From assembly GCA_027943335.1 (NCBI GenBank), contig BSBK01002085.1, positions 1,412,501 to 1,476,500 of the forward strand: a stretch of DNA of 64,000 bases. Reading direction: 5' to 3'. This document shows positions 45,501 through 57,500 of this stretch, one piece after another. The first letter of the stretch is position 1; the number at the start of each line of letters is the position of its first letter. The notes under the pieces were generated by a model, which was not told the DNA's origin, ran no database searches, and was given only the letters and a program-made list of their open reading frames with translations. A program made the position numbers and the translations under genes. This stretch comes from Chamaecyparis obtusa. Lineage: Eukaryota; Streptophyta; Pinopsida; Cupressales; Cupressaceae.

Positions 45501-48500
45501 AACCAAAAAATACCTCGAATCATGAAAATTGGAGCCTATTTTCTTAAGATACAGATGGTCAAAATTTTGTCAAAGCTAGGAAGTCAATTCAGTGTTCGTA
45601 GATAAAAAGTTGACTGTTTCCAAATCTGGTGAAAGTGGTCTCAAATCGAAGATCTTGTCGAGATGAACCAAAAAATACTTTGAATCGTGAAAAATGAATC
45701 CTCTTTTTGCAAGATACTGATGGTCAAAGTTTGGTCAAAGCTAGGAAGTCAGTATAGTGTTCATAGCTAAAAATTTGTCTATTTCCAAATTTAGTGAAAG
45801 TCATCTCAAATCGAAGATTTTTTCGAGATGAACCAAAAAAACACTTTGAATTGTTTAAAATAAATTTTTTTTTCTCAAGATACAGGCGGTCAAATTTTGG
45901 TCAGAGCAAGAAAGTTAGTATAGTGTTCGTAGCTAAAAATTTGACCATTTCCAAATATAGTGAAATAGTCTTAAATCGAAGATCTCATCAAGATGAACCA
46001 AAGAACACCTTGAATCATGAAAAATAGAGCCTCTTTTCTCAAGATACATATGTTCAAAGTTTGGTGAAAGCAAAAAAATTAGTACAGTGTTCGTAGCTAA
46101 AAATTTGACCATTTTTCAATCTGCCAAAAGTGGTCTCAAATCAAAGATCTCATCGAGATGAACCAAAAAACACCTTGAATCATGAAAAATAAAGCCTTTT
46201 TTCTCGAGATACGAATGGTCAAAGTTTGGTCAAGGCAAGGAAGTTTGTATAGTATTCGTAGCTAAAGATTTGACCCTTTCCAAATCTAGTGAAAGTGGTT
46301 TAAAATCTAAGAACTCGTCGAGATGAACCAAAAAACACTTTGAATCATGAAAAATAGAGCGTCTTTTCTAAAGATACAGACTGTTAAAGTTTGGTCAAAG
46401 CAAAGAAGTCAGTATAGTGTTCGTAGCTAAAAATTTGACTATTTTTCAATCTGGTAAAAGTGGTTTCAATTTGAAGATCTTGTTGAGAGGAACCAAAAAA
46501 TACCTTGAATCATGAAAAATGGAGCCTCTTTTCTCAAGTTACGGACGATCTAAAAATTTGAGTTAGTACAGTGTTCGTATCTAAAAATTTGACCATTTCC
46601 AATCTGGTGAAAGTGGTCTCAAATCGAAGATCTTGTTGAGATCAACCAAAAAACACCTTGATACGTGAAAAATAGAGCCTCTTTTCTCAAAATACGGATG
46701 GTCAACATTTGGTCAAAGCAAAAAAGTTAGTTCAGTGTTTGTACCTAAAAATTTGACCATTTCCAAATCTGGTGAAAGTGGTCTCAAATCGAAGATCTTG
46801 TTGAGATGAACCAAAAAACACCTTGAATCGTGAAAAACAAAAGTTTTTTTCTCAAGATACGGACGATCAAAGTTTGGTCAAAGAAAGGAAGTCAGTACAG
46901 TGTTTGTAGCTAAGAAATTTATCGTTTCCAAATCTAGTGAAAGTGGCCTCAAATTAGAGATCTCATTAAGATAAATGAAAAAATAACTTGAATCATGAAA
47001 AAAGGAGCCTCTTTACTCAAGATACGAATGGTCAAAGTTTGGTCAAAGCAAGGAAGTAAGTATAGTGTTTGTAGCTAAAAATTTGACCCATTCCAAATCT
47101 GGTGAAAGTGGTATCAAATCGAGCATCTCATTGAGATGAACCAAAAAACTTGAATCTTAAAAAATAGAGACTCTTTTCTTATGATATGGATGGTCAAAAT
47201 TTGGTCAAAGCAAGGAAGCCAATATAGTGTTCGTAGCTAAAAATTTGACCATTTCCAAATATGGTGAAAGTAATCTCAAATCAAAGATCTCATCAACATG
47301 ATAAAAAATATACCTTGAATATTGAAAAATAAAGCCTATTTTCTCTAGATACGGACGGTCAAAGTTTGGTAAAAGCAAGTCAGTACAGTGTTCGTAGTTA
47401 ACAATTTGATTATTTCCAAAACTAGTGAAAGTGGTCTCAAATCAAAGATCTCGTCGAGATGAACCAAAAAACACCTTGAATCATAAAAAATAGAGTCTCT
47501 TTTCTCAATATACAGAAAGTCAAAGTTTGATCAAAGCAAGGAACTCAATACAGTGTTCATAGCTAAAAATTTGACCATTTTCAAATATGGTGAAAGTGGT
47601 CTTAAACAAAAAATCTCATCAAGATGAACCAAAAAACACCTTGAATCTTAAAAAATAGAGCTTATTTTTTCAAGATACGGACGGTTAAAGATTGGTTAAA
47701 TCAAGGAAGTTAGTTGTGTATTCGTAGCTAAAAATTTGACCATTTACAAATCTAGTGAAAGTGGTCTCAAATTAAAGTTCTCGACGAGATAAACCAAAAA
47801 CCACATTGAATCATGAAAAATAGAGCCTCTTTTTTCAAGATACAAATGGTCAAAGTTTAGTCAAAGCAAAGAAGTCAGTACAGTGTTCGTACTTAAAAAT
47901 TTCACCATTTTTAAATCTGGTTAAGTAGTCTCATATCGAAGATCTCATCGAGATGAACCAAAAAACACCTTGAATCTTGAAAAATAGAGCCTCCTTTCTC
48001 AAGATACGGATGATCAAAGTTTAGTCAAAGCAAGGAAGTCAGTACAGTGTCCGTAGCTAAAAATTTGACCGTTTCCAAATCTGGTGAAAGTAGTCTCAAA
48101 TTGAAGATTTCATCGAGATGAACAAAAAAACACCCTGAATCTTGAAAAACAGAGCCTCTTTTCCCAAAATATGAACGATCAAAGTTTGGTAAAAAAAAGA
48201 AAGTCAGTTCAGTGTCCGTAGCTAAAAATTTGATCGTTTCCAAATCTAGTGAAAGTAGTCTCAAATCGAAGATCTCGTCAAGATGAAACATAAAAGACTT
48301 TGAATTGTGAAAAATAAACCTTTATTTCTCAATATACGGGTAGTCAAAGTTTGGTCAAAGCAAGGAAGTCGGTACAATATTCATAGCTAAATATTTGACC
48401 ATTTTCAAATCTTGTGAAAGTGGTCTCAAATTAAAAATATCGCGACATGAACCAAAAAATACCTTGAATCTTAAAAAATAGAGCCTATTTTCTAAAGAAA

Positions 48501-51500
48501 CAAAAGGTCAAAGTTTGGTCAAAGCAAGGAAATTAGTACAGTGTTTGTAGCTAAAAATTTGATGGTTTCCAAATTTGTGAAAGTCATCTTAGACTGAAGA
48601 TCTCGTCGAGATGAACCAAAAAACACCTTGAATCTTTAAAAATGAAGCCTCTTTTCCCATAATACAGATGGTCAAAGTTTGGTTAAATCAAAGAAGTCAG
48701 TATAGTGTTTGTAGCTAAAAATTTTACCATTTCCAAATTTGGTGAAGGTGGTCTCAGATCGAAGATATCGTCTAGATGAACCAAAAATATTTTGAATCTT
48801 GAAAAATAGAGCCTATTTTCTCAAGATATGGATGGTCAAAGTTTTGTTAAAGCAAGGAAGTCAATACAATGTTTGTAACTAAAAATTTGATTATTTTCAA
48901 ATCTGGTGAAAGTGGTCTCAAATCGAGATCTCATCGAGATAAACTAAAAAACACCTTGAATCTTGAAAAAAGGAGCCTCTTTCTCAAGATACGGATGGTA
49001 AAAGTTTGGTTAAAAAAAAGAAGCCAGTACAGCATTCGTAGCTAAAAATTTGACCATTTTTAAATTTGGTGAAAGTGGTCTAAAATTGAAGATCTATTTG
49101 AGATGAACCAAAAAACATCTTGAATCGTGAAAAATGGTGCATCTTTTGTCAAGATACGAATGGTCAAAGTTTGGTCAAAGCAAAGAAGTTAGTATAGTGT
49201 TCGTAGCTAAAAATTTGACCATTTTCAAGTATGGTGAAAGTGGTCTCAAATCAAAGATCTCATCGAGATTAACCAAAAAATACCTCAAATCATGAAAAAT
49301 GGAAGTTATTTTCTCAAGATACAGATGATCAAAGTTTGGTCAAAGCAAGGAAGTCAGTATAGTGTTCGTAGCTAAAAATTTTGTCATTTTCAAATCTGTT
49401 GAAAGTGGTCTCAAATCGAAGATCTCATCGAGATGAACCAAAAAACACCTTGAATCATGAAAAATGGAGCCTCTTTTCTTAAGATACAGATGGTCAAAGT
49501 TTTGTCAAAATAAGGAAGTCAATATAGTGTTCGTAGCTAAAAATTTGACCGTTTCTAAATGTGGTCAAAGTGGTCTCCAATCAAAGATCTTGTTCAGATG
49601 AACCAAAAAACACCTTGAATCTTTGAAAATAGAGCCTCTTTTCCCAAGATACAAACGATCAAAGTTTGTTCAAAGCATGGAAGTCAGTATAATGTTCGTA
49701 GCTAAAAATTTGACCATTTCCAAATCTAGTGAAAGTGGTCTCAAATCAAAGATCTCGTTGAGATGAACCAAAAAACACTTAAAATCTTAGAAAGCGGACC
49801 CTTTTTTTTCAAGATTCAAATGATCAAACTTTGGTCAAAGCAAGGAAGTCAGTACAATGTTCATAGCTAAAAATTTGACCATTTTCAAATCTCGTGAAAG
49901 TGGTCCCAAATCTAAGATCTCGTCGACATGAACAAAAAAATACCTTAAATCATAAAAAATGGAGCTTGTTTTCTCAAGATATGGACGTTCAAAGTTTAAT
50001 CAAAGCAAGGAAGTCAGTTCAGTGTTCGTAGCTAAAAATTTGATCATTTCCAAATCTAGTGAAAGTGGTCTTAAATCGAAGATCTCATTGAGATGAACTA
50101 AAAAATACCTTGAATCGTGAAAAATGAAACCTCTTTTCTCAAGACATGGACAGTCAAAGTTTGGTCAAAGCAAGGAAACCAGTATAGTGTTCGTAGCTAA
50201 AAATTTGTCCGTTTTCAAATTTGGTGAAAGTGGTGTCAAATCAAAGATCTTGTCAAGATGAACAAAAAAATACCTTGAGTCATGAAAAACAAAGCCTATT
50301 TTCTCAAGATACGGATAATCAAAGGTTGGTCAAAGCAAGGAAGTTAGTACAGTGTTCATAGCTAAAAATTTGACTATTTTTAAAACTTGTGAAAGTGGTC
50401 TCAAATCGCAGATCTCATCGAGATGAACCAAGAAACACTTTGAATCGTGAAAATAGAGCCTCTTTTCTCAAGATACGGAGAGTCAAAGTTTGTTCAAAGC
50501 AAGGAAGTTAGTACAGTGTTCGTAGCTAAAAATTTGAACGTTTCCAAATCAGATGAAAGTGATCTCAAATCGAAGATCTCATCAAGAGGAACCAAAAAAT
50601 ACCTTGAATCGTGAAAAATGGAGCCTCTTTTCTCAAGATACGGATGGTTAAAGTTTCGTCAAAGTGAGGAAGTCAATACAGTGTTCGTAGCTAAAAATTT
50701 GAGCATTTTCAAATCTCATGAAAGTGGTCTCAAATCAAAGATCTCATCGAGGTAAACCAAAAAATATCTTGAATCATGAAAAATGGAACGTCTTTTTTCA
50801 AGATATGGATGGTCAAAGATTGATCAAAGCAAGGAAGTCAATTCAATGTTCATAGCTAAAAATTTGACCGTTTCCAAATTTGGTGAAAGTGGTTTCAAAT
50901 CAAAGATCTCTTCGAGATAAACCAAAAAATACTTTGAATCATGGAAAATAGAGCCTCTTTTCTTAAGATATGAATGGTTAAAGTTTGGTCAAAGCAAGGA
51001 AGTCAGTTCAATGTTCATAACTAAAAAATTAATTATTTCCAAATCTGGTGAAAGTGGTCTCAAATCGAAGATGTCATTGAGATGAACCAAAAAATACCTT
51101 GAATCATGAAAAATAAAGCTTTTTTCTCAAGATACGGACGATCAAAGTTTTGTCAAAGCAAGCAATTCAATATAGTGTTCGTAGCTAAAAATTTTACCAT
51201 TTCTCAATCTGGTGATAGTCGTCTCAAATCGAAGATCCTGTCGAGATGAGCCAAAAAACACCTTGAATCTTGTAAAACAAAGCTTCTTTTCTCAACATAC
51301 AGATGGTCAAATTTTGGTCAAAGAAAGGAAGTCAATATAGTGTTCATACCTAAAAATTTGATTGTTTCCAAATCTGATAAAAGTGGTCTCAAATCGATGA
51401 TCTCATCAAGATGAACAAAAAAATACTTTGAATCTTTAAAAATGGAGCCTTTTTTCTCAAGATATGGACGGTCAAAGTTTTGTCAAAGCAAGGAGCTCAA

Positions 51501-54500
51501 TACAGTGTTTGTAACTAAAAAATTGACCGTTTCTAAATCTGGAGAAAGTGGTCTCAAATCGAAGATCTCATCGAGGTGAACCAAAAACCTCCTCAAATTT
51601 TAAAAAATGGAGCCTCTTTTCTCAAGATACAGAAGGTTAAAGTTTGGTCAAAGTAAGGAAGTCAGTACTGTGTTCCTAGCTAAAAATTTGATTGTTTCCA
51701 AATATGGTGAAAGTGGTCTCAAATCAAAGATCTCGTCGAAATGAACCAAAAACACCTTGAATCTTGAAAAACAAAGCCTCTTTTCTCAAAATATAGATGA
51801 TTAAAGTTTGGTCAAAGTAAGGAAGTCAGTATAGTGTTTGTAGCTAAAAATTTGACCATTTCTAAATCTAGTTAAAGTGGTCTCAACTCGAAGATCTTAT
51901 CGAGGTGAACCAAAAAATACTTTGAATCTTGAAAAATTGAGCCTCTTTTTTCAAACTATGGAAGGTCAAAGTTTGGATAAAGCAAGGAAGTCAGTACAGT
52001 GTTCGTAGCTAAAAATTTGACTGTTTCCAAATCTTGTGAAAGTGGTCTCAAATCAAAAATTTCATCGAGATGAACCAAAAAACACCTTGAATCTTAAAAA
52101 ATGAAGCCTCTTTTCACAAGATACAGACGATCAACATTTGGTCAAAGCAAGGAGGTCAGTCCAGTGTTCATAGATAAAAATTTGATCATTTCCAAATCTA
52201 GTGATAGTGGTCTCAAATTGAAGATCTCATCGAGATGAACCAAAACACTCCCCAAATCTTAAAAAATAGAGTGTCTTTTCTCAAGATACTAAGAGTCAAA
52301 GTTTGGTCAAAGAAATGAAGTCAGTACAGTGTTCGTAGCTAAAAATTTGATCATTTCCAAATCTGGTGAAAGTGGTCTAAAATTGCAGATATTGTTCAAA
52401 TGAACTAAAAAACACATTGAATCTTGAAAAATTGAGTCTATTTTCTCAAGAGACAGACTGTCAAAATTTGGTCAAACTAAGGAAGTGAGTACAATGTTCA
52501 TAGTTAAAAATTTAACTGTTTCCAAATCTAGTGATGTGGTCTCAAATCGAAGATCTCGTCGAGATAAACTAAAAAATACTTTGAATATTGAAAAATAGAG
52601 CCTCTTTTCTCAAGATATGGATGGTCAAAGTTTGGTCAAAGCAAGGAAGTTTATATAGCATTCGTAGCTAAAAGTTTGACCATTTACAAATCTATTGAAA
52701 GTGGTCTTAAATGGAAGATCTTATCGATATAAATGAAAAAACACTTTGAATTTTTAAAAATGGAGCCTCTATTCTCAAGATACGACGGTCAAAGTTTGGT
52801 CAAAGCAAAGAAGTCAATTTAGTGTTCGTAGCTAAAAATTTGACCGTTTCCAAATGTGGTGAAAATTATCTCAAATCGAAGATCTCGCCGAGATGAACCA
52901 AAAACACCTTGAATCTTGAAAAATAGAGTCTCTTTTCTGTAGATACGGACGATCAAAGTTTGGTCAAAGCATGGAAGTTAGTATAGTGTTCATAGCTAAA
53001 AATTTGACCGTTTTCAGATCTGGTGAAAGTGGTCTCAAATCGAAGATCTCATCAAGATTAACTAAAAAATACCTTGAATCTTGAAAAATGGAGCCACTTT
53101 TCTTAAGATGCGGATGGTCAAAATTTGGTCAAAACAAGGAAGTCATTATAGTGTCCGTAACTAAAAAATTGACCATTTCTAAATTTGGTAAAAGTGGTCT
53201 CAAATCAAAAATCTCATCGAGATGAACCAAAAAATATCTTGAATCTTGAAAAATAGAGCTTCTTTTCTCAAGATATAGATAGTCAAAGTTTGGTCAAAGC
53301 AAAGAAGTCAGTACAGTGTTCGTAGCTAAAAAGTTGACCTTTTTTTAATCTGGTGAAAGTGGTCTCAACTCGAAGATCTCATTGAGACAAACCAAAAAAT
53401 AACTTAAATCTTAAAAAATAGAGCCTCTTTTCTCAAAATACGGACGGTCAAAGTTTGGTAAAAAAAAAGAAGTCACTACAGTGTTCGTAGCAAAAAATTT
53501 AACCATTTCCAAATCTGAAGAAAATGGTCTCAAATCGAAGATCTCATTGAGATGAACCAAAAAACATCTTGAATCTTGAAAAATAGAACCTCTTTTCACA
53601 AGATACAGACAGTCAAAGTCTGGTCAAAGCAAGGAAGTCAGTACAGTGTTGATAGCTAAAAATTTGATTGTTTTCAAATCTGGTGAAAGTGGTCTCAAAT
53701 CAAAGATCTCATCGAGATGAACCAAAAAATACCTTGAATCTTAAAAAATGGAGCCTCTTTTCTCAAGATACAGACGAGCAAAATTTGGTCAAAGCAAGGA
53801 AGTCACTATAGTGTTCATAGCTAAAAATTTGATCATTTCCAAATTTGGTGAAAGTGGTCTCAAATCTAAGATCTCATCAAGATGAACCAAAAAACACTTT
53901 GAATCTTGAAAAATAGAGCCTCTTTTCTCAAGATACAGATAGTCAAAGTTTGGTCATAGCAAGGAAGTCAGTACAATTTTCGTAGCTACAAATTTGATTG
54001 TTTCCAAATCTGGTGAAAGTTGTCTCAAATCAAAGATCTCATCGAGATGAACCAAAAAATATCTTGAATCTTGAAAAACAAAGCCTCTTTTCTCAAGATA
54101 CGGATGGTCAAAGTTTCGTCAAAGCATGAAAGTCAGTAGAGTGTTCGTAGCTAAAAATTTGACCATTTCCAAATCTAGTGAAAGTGGTCTCAAATTGAAG
54201 ATCTAGTTGAGATAAACTTAAAAACACCTTGAATCTTTAAAAATGGTGCCTCTTTTCTCAAGATACGGATGTCCAAATTTTGATTAAAGAAAGTAAGTTA
54301 GTACAGTGTTCATAACTAAAAATTTAATAATTTCCAAATTTAGTGAAAGTGATCTCAAATCAAAAATCTTGACAAAATGAACTAAAAAACACCTTGAATC
54401 TTAAAAAATAGAGTCTATTTTCTCAAGATACGGATAGTCAAAGTTTGGTCAAAGCAAAGAAGTCAGTACATTATTTGTAGCTAAAAATTTAACCATTTTC

Positions 54501-57500
54501 AAATCTGGTGAAGGTGGTTTCAAATCATAGATCTCATCAAGATGAACCAAAAAATACCTCAAATCTTAAAAAATAGAGCCGCTTGTCCAAAGATACAAAC
54601 GGTCAAAGTTTGGTCAACGCAAGGAAGTTAATATAGTGTTTGTAGCTAAAAAATTGACCATTTCCAAATCTGGTGAAAGTGGTTTCAAATCGAAGATCTC
54701 ATCGAGATGAACCAAAAAACACCTTGAATCTTAAAAAATGGAGCCTTTTTTCTCACGATATAGATGGTCAAAGCAAAGAAGTCAATACAGTGTTCGTAGC
54801 TAAAAATTTGACCAATTTCAAATCTGGTGAAACTGGTCTCAAATCGAAGATCTTATCGAGATGAACCAAATAACATCTTATATCTTTAAAAATGAAGCCT
54901 CTTTTTTCAAGATGTGGATGGTCAAAGTTTGTTCAAAGCAAGGAAGACAGTACAGTGTTCGTAGCTAAAAATTTGACCATTTTCAAATCTGGTAAAAGTG
55001 GTCTCAAATTGAAGATCTTGTCGAGATGAACTAAAAAACACCTTGAATTTTGAAAAATAGAGCCTATTTTCTCAAGATACGGATGGTCAAAGTTTGGTCA
55101 TAACAAGAAAGTTAGTACAATGTTCGTAGCTAAAAATTAGAGTATTTCCAAATCTGGTGAAAGTGGTTTAAAATCGAAGATCTCATTGAGATGAACCAAA
55201 AAATACTTTGAATCTTGAAAAATGGAGCTTCTCTTCTCAAGAGACAGATGATAAAAGTTTAGTCAAAGAAAAGAAGTCAATACAGTTTTCGTCGTTAAAA
55301 ATTTGACCATTTCCAAATCTGGTGAAAGTAGTCTCAAATCAAAGATCTCATCGAGATGAACCAAAAAACACTTTGAATCTTGAAAAATGAAACCTCTTTT
55401 TGCAAGATACGGATGGTCAAAGTTTGGTCAAATCAAAGAAGTTAGTACAGTGTTCGTAGATAAAAATTTAACTGTTTTTAAATCTAGTGAATGTGGTCTC
55501 AAATTGAAGATCTCATTGAGATGAACTAAAAAATACCTTGAATCTTGAAAAATAGTCTTTTTTCTCAAGATACGGATGGTCAAAATTTGTTGAAAGCAAA
55601 GAAGTCAGTACAGTGTTTGTAGCTACAAATTTGACCGTTTCTAAATATGGTGAAAGTGGTCTCAAATCAAAAATATTGTCAAGATGAACCAAAAACCACC
55701 TTAAATCCTGCAAAATAGAGTCTCTTTTCTCAAGATACAGACGGTCAAAGTTTGGTCAAAGCAAAGAAGTCATTATAGTGTTCGTAGCTAAAAATTTGAC
55801 CATTTTCAAATCTAGTAAATGTGGTCTGAAATCGAAGATCTCGTCGAGATGAACCAAAAAACACTTTGAATATTGAAAAATAGAGCTTATTTTCTCAAGA
55901 TACGGACTGTCAAAGTTTGGTCAAAGCAAGAAAGTCAGTACAATGTTCGTAACTAAAAATTTGACCATTTCCAAATCTGGTGAAAATGGTCTCAAATCAA
56001 ACATCTTATCGAAATAAACCAAAAAACACCTTCAATCTTAAAAATTGAGCCTCTTTTTTCAAGATACAGACGGTCAAAATTTGGTCAAAGCAAGGAAGTC
56101 AGTACACTATTTGTAGCTAAAAATTTGACCATTTTTGAATGCTATGAAAGTGGTCTCAAACCATTGATCTCATCGAGATGAACCAAAAAACACTTTGAAT
56201 CTTGAAAAAAGAGCCTTTTTTCTCAAGATACAAACGATCAAAGTTTGGTCAAATCAAGGAAGTTAGTACAGTGTTCATAGCTGAAAATTTGACCATTTCT
56301 AAATCTGGTGAAAGTGGTCTCAACTTGAAGATCTTACCGAGATGAACTAAAAAATAACTTGAATCTTGAAAAATGGAACCTCTTTTCTCAAGATATAGAC
56401 GGTTAAAGTTTGGTCAAAGAAAGGAAGTCACTACAGTGTTTGTAGCTAAAAATTTGACTATTTCCAAATATGGTGAAAGTGGTCTCAAATCAAAGATATC
56501 AATGAGATGAACCAAAAAACATCTTAAATTTTGAAAAATAGAGCTTCTTTTTTCATGATACGGACGGTCAAAATTTGGTCAAAGCAAGGAAGTTAATACA
56601 GTGTTCGTAGCTAAAAATTTGACTGTTTCCAAATTTAAGGAAAGTAGAAAAAATTGAAGATCTCGTCGAGATGAACCAAAAAATACCTTAACTATTGAAA
56701 AACAGAGCCTCTTTTCTCAAGATATGGATGGTCAAAGTTTTGTCAAAGCAAGGAAGTCAGTAGAGTGTTTGTAGCTAAAACTTTGACCATTTCAAAATCT
56801 TGTGAGAGTGGTCTCAAATCGAAGATCTCATCGAGACAAACCAAAAAACACCTTGAATCTTGAAAGACGGGGCCTCTTTTCTCAAGATACAGATTGTCAA
56901 AGTTTAGTCAACGAAAGGAAGTCAATACATTATTCGTAACTAAAAATTTGACTGTTTCCAAATCTGGTGAAAGTGATATCAAATCGAAGCTCTCGTCGAG
57001 ATGAACCAAAAAACACCTTGAATCTTGAAAAATGGAGTCTTTTCTCAAGATGCAGATGGTCAAAGCAAGTAAGTCAATATAGTGTTTGTAGCTAAAAATT
57101 TCATCATTTCTAAATTTGGTGAAAGAGGTCTCAAATTGAAGATCTCATCGTGATGAACCAAAAAATATCTTGAATCTTGAAAGATGGAGCCTCTTTTCTC
57201 AAGATACAGATGGTTAAAGTTTGGTCAAAGCAAGGAAGTCAGTATAGTGTTCATAGCAAAAAAATTGACCATTTCCAATATGGTGAAAGTGGTCTCAAAT
57301 CGAAGATCTCATCGAAATGAACCAAAAAACACCTTGAATCTTAAAAAATGGAGCCTCTTTTCTTAAGATACGGATGGTCAAAGTTTGGTCAAAGCAAGGA
57401 AGCAATATAGTGTTCATAGCTAACACTCTGATAGTTTCTGAATCTGGTGAAAGTGGTCTCAAATTGAAGATCTTGTCAAGATGAACCAAAAAATACCTTG

